In this document: positions 11,890 through 23,900 of the stretch, one piece after another
Position numbering within the stretch: position 1 is the stretch's first letter
How the letters are laid out: every line of letters starts with the position of its first letter
Assembly (NCBI GenBank): GCA_036852015.1
Contig: JAANDG010000309.1
Coordinates: 105,543-169,542, forward strand
DNA from: Pelodera strongyloides
Taxonomy: Eukaryota > Nematoda > Chromadorea > Rhabditida > Rhabditidae
Length of the DNA: 64,000 bases
Direction of reading: 5' to 3'
Notes under the pieces: model-generated
The model's database searches: none
What the model was told of the DNA's origin: nothing
Seen by the model: only the letters and a program-made list of their open reading frames with translations
Made by a program: the position numbers and the translations under genes

Positions 11890-12235
11890 CTACTGTAAGA
11901 TGTTAATTATCTACTAAAGTAGTAAAAGAGTCCTTAGGGGTCCTATCACTAAATAACTTACCTCCAGAGCACAGTCTGCCCGACACCATACACACCACCG
12001 CCTCGATGCATCCCACCAGTGCTGAGCACCAGACTCTGGTCCTCCCACCGCCGGTGCCGACTCGGTCCAGAACCGAGCCAGCACCGATCTTTCCTCCTGG
12101 GGAACGGTTCCCCCCTCCGACCTGTGGGTCCCCGAGGGAGGACACCTCCCAGAGGAGATCCCGACCTCGGGGCAACTCCCCCGAGGTCTCGTGTTCACTA
12201 ACCACCTGACCACAAAAAGTACCACTGCTACCAGA
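11890..12235. repeat. GC-rich dispersed repeat, copy 1
   Basis: About 340 bp, far richer in G+C than its surroundings, and clearly homologous in the same orientation to 44355-44700. Both contain GATCCCGACCTCGGGGCAAC and end with ACCACAAAAAGTACCACTG. Several self-complementary blocks (for example GACTCGGT...ACCGAG) suggest a folded RNA. Open frames differ between copies, so I do not call a protein. Element class unknown. Confidence 0.75.
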
Positions 12236-12253
12236 AACTTACCTGAGAACTCA

Positions 12254-12348
12254 CGTTTCCTCCCATCGCTTCATTGATTGCCCCCACAAAGGTTCAATTC
12301 GTATTTGGATTTGTCCACTTTGAACTACATTATTTTCCACTTCTCCTG
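12254..12348 (-). CDS. Isolated exon-like segment
   Basis: On the minus strand TTTCAG is followed by an open stretch (about 30 codons, containing QIQIRIEPLWGQSMKRWEE) ending at a GTGAGT donor. No partner exons found and family not recognised. May be a relic or a chance signal. Confidence 0.25.
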
Positions 12349-12349
12349 A

Positions 12350-13600
12350 AATGAAAGTTGATATACTGATATAAGTTGATATAAAGTAAAATGCGCATAA
12401 AAATTAAATGCCGACATCGGAAAGAATACATCTCAATATCAAAAATAACTCAGTTAAATGGAACATATCGGTGATTTTTTTAATGGAATATATATGTGAG
12501 CATGTAGAGTAAGCAACCAAAATTGTTGTTTCCATCAACGGATTACGTATGAAAAACAGTTATATTAATAATAATAAATGAATTAAAATGAAAGATGTAA
12601 GGACAAAAGACGTGAAAAACAAGAACTTTTGATGTGAATGTAAAATCAAAATGAGCAAAAATAGACGTATTCCACAAATTTGCATTACGCCTATTTTAAT
12701 TTTCGCATGCTAATTTGGGGGCGCCCGACTCGAGTCGCTATAGACGAAATAAGCACGGAGTCCCGAGAAATACGTTTCAATATACACAATTGGTTGGCTA
12801 ATGACTGAATTGAATAGCGAAACAATTCTAAAGGAAAAATCATCTTGGTTGAAGGCAAAAATAAAGTTTTCTATTACAAAAAAGTTTAGCTATATTGAAA
12901 GTTTTTCTATTACAAAACAGTTTAGCTACAAAATAAGCGATACAGTTGTTCTCTAGCTTGTGTTTAAACAAGGGTTTAATAAAAAATAATGTGCTATTTT
13001 TTAACGTTTTATAAACATATAACAAAAGGAGCAAACTTCTCAATTGTGCATGGTCAACTACAAGATCATTGTCCTTTGTGGCATAATTTGCAAAAGAAAG
13101 TACGTGTACAAATCTCGAACCCTGGCTTGCCTGGCCCTAGTCTCCTTCACTACCAGGTAGGCCATCGATCCCTGTTCTTCTACACTTACACTCCGGTATT
13201 AACAACATAGGGGGAAAACTAACAATAAGAGAACGTATTGCCATTTCAAAGGGTTCGGTAGTATAGTCCCAGCTCCCAGCCCCCAGCCCAGCATCCGGGT
13301 GAAATTATTTCAGTTAAATTAAAAGATAGGTAGAAAATGATCCCGTAATCCGTAATAATTATAAAAACAACCGTGAAATCAAACAATGGAAGCTCGAGAG
13401 TAAATAAAGATAACATTTAATAACTTTCATTCTAAAGAAAAATAAATTATGTGATTCATACAAAATGGTTTTAATTTAATTGACTATTATTGGATTGTTA
13501 TTAACGTGACATATATATATTGCCATCTTTAAAGAAAACTCCCAGTAGTCATCTATCATTTTGAAAACCATTACCATCATCAAAAGTGCAAACTGCAAAA
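12350..13600. other. No supported gene
   Basis: AT-rich with a short direct duplication of a TTCTATTACAAAA...TTTAGCTA motif near 12870-12925. Nothing else identifiable. Confidence 0.4.
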
Positions 13601-13611
13601 AATGTTACTTG

Positions 13612-13690
13612 AGTGGAAGTCGAACACTCGTACCACTACGCCCACCCTAAAGCGTTAACCACTTTACCACACACTCGTGTTGGTCTTTTT
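13612..13690 (-). pseudogene. tRNA-like relic
   Basis: The minus strand shows an A-box/D-arm-like GGTAAAGTGGTTAACGC and a B-box-like GAGTGTTCGACTTCCACTC with a GAGTG/CACTC stem, but the T loop is too long and the acceptor stem does not pair. Likely a decayed tRNA or tRNA-derived SINE. Confidence 0.4.
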
Positions 13691-13699
13691 GTAAAGCCG

Positions 13700-14171
13700 A
13701 TACTCGTATTTTATCCTTTGCTGTTGCGAAGTTTTACCGGAAACGCAGAAAACTAAATGTTTCAGAAAACTAAATGTTTCAGAGACGAAAAGAAATTAAC
13801 AGATGAGGGGAATAAGTGGAAATCCGTAGGGGGTAATTTTTGTTTCATTATTTCTATCAATAATGAATCTAGGTATATTTTATGAAGTTTGCTTCGAGAG
13901 GTGATTGTATCCCTCAAGATCAGTAAAAAAACATGCATAGAAAATGGTAGACAGATAGCGTAGAAAAAACGGTGTTAATTTTGTCAGTGTCATTTTGTAC
14001 TGAACATAGGAGATGGGTGAACCCATTTGGTGAGGAACGACTCACCACTTTTCTCGTGGACCAGCCCATTTGGAGACCTCTTCGTGACCATGAACCATGA
14101 GGTGACAATGTTTCCTCATCAAGTGGTAAGCAAATTTCAGGAACCAGTCACGAACCAGACACAATATGTTT

Positions 14172-14214
<43 letters not shown>

Positions 14215-15689
14215 ACGTTGAAAAAAAAACTATTGTCTTTATGAAATTTATGAAGACAAACACGTGTCTTCTATGAAATGCTCTGAATAAAAACGGTACG
14301 CAAGTAAATAATTTATATTGGGAAGTTTACTGTATGAATACAATCAAAAGTCGTAATTTACAACTACAAATCATCATTTGGTATAAAATATCACGAAGAA
14401 ACATGTATATGAAATAAATTTTGTTGTTTACATATAGTCAGTATATTAAATTTGTCTTGCTTTTTTACAATAGATAGTTTTGTTCATTCTTTGTTATAGT
14501 CCTTTGTGAAGTGTGTAAGTTTGAAATATCCCTATCCCGATCCAACCTTATAGCGCGCTTGAAACGTACTTCACCAATCCTTGTCTGAAACAAGTGGGGA
14601 AAGACAGACGCGCATTTCATATGCTAATTCGACATATGCAAAAATCACAATATTCTAATTCAGTGTTGAAAAAAGCGACGAAACCATTTTTTTATTTTCA
14701 GTGTGTTTCTATTTATCGATTACTCTTATCCGACAAATCAATAGAAATCTTTACGACTTTTATATTAGGTTTTGTTTAATACGTTTATTTTGAGCTGAAG
14801 TATAGTTTATTGACACAAATAATGTTCAATCACTGCTGTTATTTTATTAGTTGCCCAAATGTGTACCTATTTATTTCGTAAATGTATATTTAGTTACATA
14901 TTACATCAATCATAACCATATCTATGCACATTGTATCCGTTTCTTTATGTATCTAGTTATATGTGTTCCGATTAACTGTCTTTTCGTAAAGACTTTGTTA
15001 AACTATTAACGTACTTTCAGTTATAGTCTCTTTCTAAAAATGAACAATTATTATTGCTTTATACACAGAATATGGGATTGGATGGTCTAAATTATTTTGC
15101 TTTCAGGAAACTCTCACTTGGTAATAATTAATATTATCAGATCTACCCAGATCAACAGCTATCAAGCCCAAGTAAGTGACATTTTTGCTTATTATTTTGC
15201 TTAATTCTCTCGAAGTTTCGTTAGAACTTTATCCTTTTATTCTCTTCCCATTCTTCTTTCTCTCCTCTTCGAAGCTCTGTCTCGCGCAATCTAACAATTC
15301 TGAAACTGCAGCGCTTATTACGGAGCTGTGATTTTTATTTAAGTTGCAATTTCTCCGATACAGAAAATTCCAACACACGCTATAAGATACAAGCGCACTA
15401 TCCAAAAAAATCTTTATATTCCTTCCTTCGCCGGTGAAATCTATCAAGGGAACTATACTTCATGGCAAGCACCTTTTTTCTTGAATTTGTATCAATCGAT
15501 AGAGTTTTTCACTTTCGTTCTTGTATTTTATAAGCCAAAGTTTGCTCGCTGATTTCGCTTATGCTTTTTTACTGCGCTCCATTTTACCCTTATATTCAAG
15601 TTTTCCTCCTTGTTTAAATCCGGTAATTATTCTGCGTGTCTTTGCTAAGCTCCATATTTTTGATTTTTGACAAGCTAACAAACCAATCT
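13700..15689. other. No supported gene; contains poly(A) tract
   Basis: An uninterrupted A run of more than 30 bases at about 14179-14212. The rest is AT-rich with only short open frames. Confidence 0.45.
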
Positions 15690-17960
15690 ATTGAAGCCCT
15701 CTCTTGATAACCCCACCTACATAACTGTACCGTATAATTCTATGCGGATTCTGTTTGGTATTTATTAGTTTATGGCAGCGACTGAGATGCGCACCTTTTC
15801 TTTCGTGCATTGGTTTCATTTTGTGACCGGCAGTTTTGCTGCGCAACTTTCTCTTCCTTATATATTGAACACACTTACTTTTTATGTGCGGCAACGTGGC
15901 AGCACATGATCTTATGTCCATACACGTACGATACAGTGAGCGGCGGCTGGGATGCGCACACGTATTTGAGCTATTGTTGTGCATTGGTTTTTCTGTGACC
16001 GAAAACGGCGCTGCGCACATTTCTCCTGCTTTTTTTGATGCAGTTTCCTATTGAGTGCGCGAAAACGTTGCGGCCATACTTCTGTGTCCATATAAGTAAT
16101 ATCCTAATGTCGGCTATTGAGCTGCGCGCATTTCCTTGCCCTAATTTTTTTCTACTGATGAAACTTAATATTTTGATGCGCGGTAACTTTGCAGTTGAAT
16201 GGTTTTGTGTCCGTTTACGAAATGTTTTGTGAGCGGCGACTGAGCTGCACTCCCGTATTTGCCTCAGTTTTAACGTGCATTGGATTTTATGTGATCGTAA
16301 ACTTAACTGCGCGCCTTTCTCATCCTTATATGTTGATGACACTGCCGATTTTTTGCGCGGCAACGTCGCGACGCATGCTACAGGAGTGAGCCGTGCGCCC
16401 GTATTCGTACTATTTATTGATGTACATTGGTATATCTGACCGCCAACTGAGCTGCGCACCTTTCTCCCATTGTATATTAATAACGCTTCCTATTTGTGCG
16501 CGGCAAAGCTGCGGCTCATGTTTTGTGTCCGTATAAGGAAGGTTCTGTGGGCGGCGACTGAGCTGCGCACCCTTATTTGCCCTAATTATTTATGTAGATT
16601 GGATTTTATGTGATCGCAAACTTAACTGCGCGCCTTTCTCATCCTTATGTGTTGATGACACTGCCGATTTTTTGCGCGGCAACATCGCCACCTTTCTCCT
16701 CCGTGTATATTTAGGACGCTTCCTATTTATGCGCGGCAACTGTGCGGCGCATGATTCAGTGTCTAAATATGTAATTTCTGTGAGCGGCGACTGGGTTTCA
16801 CTCCCTTATTTGCCCTAGTTCTTGATGTGCATTGTATTTTATGTGGCCGCAAGCTTAACTGCGTACCTTTCTCATCCTTATATTTTGATGACACAATTTC
16901 TGCGCGGCACCGTCGCGGCGCATGCTACGGTGCCCATACACATAGTATTCTGTATTCTGTACCAAGATGCGCTCCCTTATTTGAACTGTTGTTGATGTGT
17001 ATTAGATTTTCTGTAACCGTAAGCTTTGCTTTATATGCTTTGCTGCGCACCCCTCTTGCTCTTATATATATTGTGCCACTCGTCGTTTAGATCGTGACGA
17101 TGTCCGTCAGTGTCATAGCATAAAACACCCCGCCAAATGCGGACGATCACCTCCCGATCCGTAATGCATTGTATGCAAATTGGTCTAAATCAGTCTAAAT
17201 CACCTCCCGATCCCTAATGCATTATATGCAAATTAGTGCAAAATGCAAGACACAGCCGATTTTTGCGCGGCAACTTCGAGGGGCATGCTACAGGTCTGAG
17301 CCGTGCGCCCGTATTGCGACGCATGGTTTTGTGTCCATATACGCTTCATATTTGTGCGCGGCAAAGTTGCGGCGCATGGTTTTGTGTCCATATAGGGAAT
17401 GCTGTGTGAGCGGCTAGTGAGCTGCACTCTCTTATTTGCCTCAGTTCTTGATGTGCGTTGGATTTTATGTGGCCACAAACTTAACTGGTCATCTTTCTCC
17501 TCTTTGTATATTTAGGACGCTTCCAATTTATGCGCGTCAACTGTGCGACGCATGCTTCAGTGTCTAAATATGTAATCTCTGTGAGCGGCGACTGGGTTTC
17601 ACTCCCTTATTTGCCCTAGTTCTTGATGTGCATTGTATTTTATGTGGCCGCAAGCTTAACTGAGCACCTTTCTCCTCCTTATATTTTGGCGACACTTCCT
17701 ATTTGTGCGCGACACCGTCGTGGCGCATGCGTCGCGGCCATACACATGGTATTCTGTATCCTGCTAGAGGCGACCAAGCTGTGCTCCATTATCTGAACTG
17801 TTGTTGATGTGCATTAGGTTTTCTGTAACCGTAAGCTTTATGTTCTTTGCTGCGCATACCTCACTTCCTTATATATTAATGCCCCTTGTCGTGTAGTGCG
17901 TGGCGATGTCCTTCAGTGTCCTTAGACATCATGTGTGCGGCGGCTGTGCGGCGTCCTCTT
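15690..17960. repeat. Degenerate GCGGC-rich repeat block
   Basis: The motif GTGAGCGGCGACTG followed by TGCGCAC/TTTCACTCC recurs near 15936, 16229, 16548, 16781, 17408 and 17581, each linked with GCGCGGCAAC, GCGCATG and TTTATGTG blocks. Spacing is irregular (about 170-630 bp), so the array is old and rearranged. About 80 bp at 16781-16860 is repeated almost unchanged at 17581-17660, a younger internal duplication. Open frames here are chance products. The block ends just upstream of the start of the large plus-strand gene. Confidence 0.75.
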
Positions 17961-17984
17961 CCTTTATTTCTTCCTAACCATATT

Positions 17985-17999
17985 TTTTAGCCTACCATC
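17985..17999 (+). promoter_or_regulatory. Candidate trans-splice acceptor
   Basis: TTTTTTAG lies about 10 bases upstream of the ATG at 18000, with no good upstream exon. In nematodes such outron ends receive the spliced leader. This position also supports the chosen start codon. Confidence 0.5.
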
Positions 18000-20900
18000 A
18001 TGAGCTCTGATGATGCCCGTGGTAGTTCAGTAGGTCGCGGTGGTCGTACGAGACGTGGTTCGCACTCACCCGTCCAAGAGTACGAAACACCCGACCGAAC
18101 CACTACCCAACTGGAGCACATCAAAATGGTCCACATTAAGGAGATTTTTGAAGAGGCAGGTTTATTCAATTTTTTTCCTCGTTGAATTCTTTATCATATT
18201 ATTTGATGCACACCTCGGTCTTATTTAATAAATAAAAATAAATAAATACAAAACAATCGCTTATGTTTTAATAGCGTGAAACAAGATACAATACAGCATG
18301 ACTAATCAGCACATATACAGTCGGCGCGAATTGCACTTCAAAATTCATTATTTCAGAAGTGCAATTCATTCGAGTGCAACGCTAATATTAACCATTTTAC
18401 TATCAGTTTCATTAATGACCTCTGCCTTACATATTGATGCCACTAATATACTTGTTTTAGTTTGATGAGGGTACAGTCCTTGAACGGACCCTCAGCGGAA
18501 GAGCCTTTTATGTCAAGAAGCTGGAAGTGTGCGCCTACCTCTGGGCCAGACAAATATCCAAAGGGATTAATACAGTAAGATTTTCAAATTCAAAATGTAC
18601 ATAAGTTATCGGTGTGGAAAACAATACCTTTTTCTTTCTTTGAATACTTTCTCGGTTTGCTCAACCTGTCTGTGCAAAGCCAAATGATGTTCGGGGTTTA
18701 CTTTTTTTGTAAATTAATTCCTTAGCCCATTTTTTGCTTGGTTATGGCTTGATAAGCAAATCCACAAAAAGGTAGATCGTTATGTAATGAATGCTTTATT
18801 AAGGAAAAGGCTATGGCTTTCTTCACAGATGCTTTCCATCAAGCAAAAGATATGGCCAAGCGCGCCGGACTTCAAGATCCTAAGAAGGCGTGGTCTAATC
18901 TGGAAGGGTCCATCACCCGAGTAGGTTTTTCGGAGACATTCTTTTATTGATTACCTTTGTAGACAAGACTGAACCAGCTGCAAATATTAGATATTAGACT
19001 AAAATACCAAGAAATATGATTCTTATCCACTAGGGAAACAATTGGGAATTACCCAAAATGCCAATGCCTTACATTCACATTAGGAACATTGCGCTGCCAT
19101 AAGCCATAAAGGTCTGCGAAGCACAACCTGCAAATACACGCACAGTTCCGAGACAATTTTCTGCAATATACGTTGTTTTATGCATAAAGACTTACAAATA
19201 AATTATAAATGTGAATGTGCACTTGCATTACATTGTGACTGTAAGAAACGATAATATATACGACATCCGTTTAGTTCAATAAGGCCTGCACGGAGCCCAA
19301 CATGGGCAAATTCAATTTTATGAATAATTTCCTGAAGGCGGACTTGAGAAATACGATGTTCGAGCCACTTTTGGAATATGCGAAGAAATTGGATGCGGAA
19401 GCGGAAGATCATGTAAGTTACAATCATCGATGTACGATCTAAAACATTAATGATGTTTGTGGTTTATGGAATCAATTAATAAAACCAATAACTTTACTTT
19501 AAACAGCAAGCCTTTAATTCAGCTTTTAACTTTGTTGTCCAAACACTCTCAATAGCGAATACATGAATGATGTTTTCGGTGTTCTTACAGCGTAGTCAAT
19601 CTTAGTGTGTCCGCTTCAATGTGTGCTTTAAAACAATGATCAATTTAGTGGATTTACATGGTCTCTTACCTTTTTTTTCAGGTCCCATCCATTTATTCCG
19701 ACATGAAGAGTGTGCCCGAGGACCTGGTTCTTGGTGGCAAACCCAAGCGAGGTTTCTCCCTAACTAAACGGTAGTTAAAGCAGTCGAACAGCCGGTTTTG
19801 AAGCGTAATCTGTGCGCTGTATTCCTGCTCGAAACGGCGAGATTTTTAGCCCAAGTTATTGATTTGCATATAATAACATACGAAAATGATGTTGTCCGGC
19901 ATGTGTTTCAAAAAAGTCGGTTGTCATACAGTTTTATTAATTGGTGGAGTGCCTAATTTGAATATAATAATCTAAGCCTGCGGAGATAATTTGCAACTGA
20001 CTGAAGTAGTTTCAAACGTTCAAAGGGCTATTAAAACTTTGTATTATGACATCGCACATTGGTGAAGATGTTAATAATGGAAAATACTATACTAATTATG
20101 GGTTTTACCTCATTTTTTGTATTCGCAATTCACTTTCTATAATTTACGAAAATCATTTTAGTTCGCCGTAAGAAGGATCTGACTCTCTCCTCGATTACTG
20201 GTGGGTGCAGTGTTTTGTCATGTTTTCATCACAACATAAAATAGAGTTTATCCCCAGTAACTTAATTTTCACATTCCGTATGTTTAACAAATTCGACTGG
20301 GTTGCTACCAGTTCTTCTTAAGCTTATCGCAATCATAAAATCATCTTTTAATAAGCTATTGTGTTTATTTTAGGATCGGAATCCGAATCGTCCAGCGATT
20401 CCGACAGTGACGATTCTGACCAGGACGACAGTGATGGTGATGACAAGAACGTGCGGAGGAAGCCCAAAGGACACGGAATTAAGAGGAAGGGAAAAGGTAG
20501 TGCTAAGATAATCATATTTCACTTTGTTGCAGTACCCACACTAATGAGCAGGCGGCGTGCCACACGTGTGCGAAAATATGTTGATTACCAATGACATATG
20601 CGCAGCGCATGTTTTGATCGAGAAGTGTCATATGAATCGCATGTGCGCCATTGGTGCGCCCGGTGCCCCTCATGTTCGCGCACCAATGATGTCTTTGCCG
20701 CTCACAATCGTGGTGGTTCGCAGCCTTGTCGTAGTGTTCCCTTTTTTGCGCACTCTGTAATTCTGACGTACGCAAAGTTGGTATTTCCTTGCCTGTTGTT
20801 GTAGTTTTCATACTGGTGATATTTTTAACCGATGCTGATAATAAGTGTCAATTGGGGAGAGCAAAGCGATGAACTGCGCTAGGGTAATTTAATTGGATGT

Positions 20901-23900
20901 TTTTAGTGTCGAAGAGAATCCGAGGACCCCAGATGGGTACAAGGAGGTCTGCGAGGCTGGCAGATAAGGCTCTCAAGAAGAAGTCCAAGACCCCGTCGAA
21001 CACTCAAAAACTGGATCATCAGGACAACGGTAAGATTTATGCGTAATAAAGGATTCTTTTGTGTTCCAAATACTCGGCGAATACTATCACATACTGAACA
21101 CTCCCGTAACAATTTGCAGAATGCATATGCATTTGCGCGCCATTTGAGCGCGGATAGAGTAGACTACCGGTAATTGCCTTCAGTAGCGTGCCAGAGGTGC
21201 GCCATTTGTGCGCTGATAGAGTAGTATAATGGTAATTACTTTTAGTAGTGTGCTAGAGATGCGCCAGTGGTGCGCGGATAGAGTAGAATATTGGTTGTAA
21301 GTGTTTCAACTTTTGTTTGTTTCAACGTAAATACATGTTGTTTTATATAATATTTTCATACAGGTGATGCAATGGATGAGGAAAGAGTGGATGTATCTCA
21401 GTCGCCCGTCCCCAGTTTCCAGCCTCCAGCTCGATCGCCCTCCCGAGCCGCCGATGAATCCCGTGGTGCCGTAGACTTCCAAGTTCCACCCGTTTCTCCC
21501 ATCCAGCTTGGTCCTCTATCCGATGAGCACGTCGCTGCGTCCGACACTGAGCACGACTTCCCAACACAGACACGTAAGTTCACAATTATTTTGTTTTAGC
21601 TATCATTTTCATCCTCTGTGATGCACATCCTAAAACGTGCATACAATGAGTATTCCCGTAAGTCATGTAATGTACTGCGCAACATTATACTAGTATCGAA
21701 ATTAGCTGTAAGGGCCTAACTTGCGTGGAATCACCCTCAGGTGTATAAAATACCCTAAATACTAACCGTATAAGCTCAATTTATGTGTTCAGAATTGGAC
21801 GACTGGATGGTGCATCTGCACGAGCACTACGAGGAGATGTTCGATACGGAACCACCCCAGCTGCCCACGCCTAGTAGGCAATTACCTGTATTCGTAGGGT
21901 ATTTCAATTGCCTCGGTTACTTAGAATGTCCACAAATAGGGCACTTGAACTACTGAGCTGGTAGCCTCCAATAAGGATGAAATAACACCAATATTGTGCT
22001 ATTGTGTTGACCAATATGTGCAATACTAATACTCTGAATAGTCTGAATTGACAAATCCGTGCAAGGCTAATACTGTATTTGGCAACAATGCTTTGAAAAC
22101 CAGAAGAATGAAGGTATCTTACATTATGTACTAACGAATATATTATGTCTATCTATTCAGGTTCATCCGAGTACTCTGCCGACTGGTGCGGGAACCCTCC
22201 CGCTGAAAACTACACACAGTTTCCGAAGGGTCATCCTGTAGAACCTGGTTTCGCAACACTTTCATCGCTCCGCTTCTCGGGTGAGTATCCTACAAACTTC
22301 TCTCTCTCTCTCACTCTCTCTATCTCTCTCTTTTTAGAACGTTATCATATAATTCAATCCTTACTTTTGTGCAATCCTTTCTTTTGTAGTCCATACTCAT
22401 ATACTTTCTTTATGGGAATCCAACTTCCAGACTTGCACCAGTCAGCCTATGAAGACGGAGTGAGCAATAGGGGACTCGAAAACAATGGTACGGATCATGG
22501 GCTGGATGCAACACTTGGTACGACAGGCTTCTTCTTATTGTCCATGTTTTCGTATAAGACTTTTGTGCTTGTTTTTTTGACAAACACTTTCTGGTAAGCG
22601 AGCAAAATCTATGCTAGCTACAGTATCCCAAGTAAACGGTTGTAGCTCTTTAACTATGAATTCCCTTTAGTAAATGAGCCGACCGCAGAGGATACGAACA
22701 CATGCGATCCAAATTCCAAATGGTGAAGACGAAGGTCTTGTGCTCGGAGACGACTGCGGGACACTGGCCTCAAGACTTGGACTCCGGAATATTGACGTCC
22801 AACGCAATGGTTAGATATTTGAACATTTTTACTTTGTAAATTTGAAAAAGAGTTTACCGCTGGAGAAGATTATGACAGTTTAGCCAAAATTTCACTTGAA
22901 GTTTTGAGTGAAAAAATGAAGATAGGCATTTGCTTATAATAAGGGCATGATTTTATTAATGGTTACATTATTGTGTTTTCTGGTATCCTGGCTCAAATAC
23001 ACTTCTTGTGAATAATGTTGGACTGTTGGACATTTTCTTTTGTTAAAGCATTCAAATGGCCGCGTGTACGTGGTCTATATTTTACCTCCAAATTATAACA
23101 TGTTTGAGACACGCAGCAAATAGCTCATTAGGTCGCTGAAAATGAGTGTTTATGACTATTTTGATTCAACTTAACAATTTAGTTAAAAGGGAGCGCCGAA
23201 TGCCGAAGACCTCGCCCGGTGTCAATGTGCCAAGACTGAAGGAAAAACGTAAGAATTCAACGTGAAATAACGCGCCAACGCGGCGCACAAAAGTATGATC
23301 CACCACAGCGATCCGGCGCACCACCTAACCTAGGTGGCGCACACTTCGTGCGTCGTAGGCGCATTTATGGCCCACCTCCGTGTGGTACGCAGGGCGCCTT
23401 ACGTGCGGTGCGCCGCATTTGTGCCTTTCTCCCTTTCCGCGCTCCGGTGGCGCACATCCGCGCGCATTTCCGTCACTGCGTTGGACTGCGCGGTGATGGC
23501 GCCTAGTTTCTTCACTGTTCACTTTACTTGTTAAATTGACTTCTACAACTAAATAATGTTTAGGATCTCTGGAACCCTCGGAATTCGATGATTTGCTCCA
23601 CGTGCCACCCCATTCTCCTGCCAAGCAGCACTGTCGAGCACCCACACTTGATTTGGGTATAAAGATTTCTTCTTCGTTTGATACAAAATAACTATATGAA
23701 CACAGAGCATTTGCTTTGGTGCGCGCATAGCAATAGTCTCCATTTAATATATATCTGTCGATATGAGTTATGATAATCTCGAAAAGATATGCACTTGATT
23801 ACTTATTTGGCAACAAGTGTATGACTTGTTAATCAAAATAATTAAGGTATCGACGAAGAAATTGTGGAAAAGAGCAGATCAACGCGCTCAGGTGAGACAA

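Noticed and set aside
11903..12225. Overlapping open frames over 100 codons on the minus strand and 60-67 on the plus strand
   Set aside because: They lie in a dispersed GC-rich repeat; the homologous copy at 44.4 kb does not keep the same frame.
22145..22597. A single 150-codon exon covering exons 11 and 12
   Set aside because: A GT...TTTTTAG intron of 57 bp with phase 1 on both sides fits the pattern of the rest of the gene; read-through kept only as a possible retained intron.
23325..23645. Minus-strand open frame of 106 codons
   Set aside because: Runs through a GCGCAC island and the antisense of exon 15; no splice or family support.
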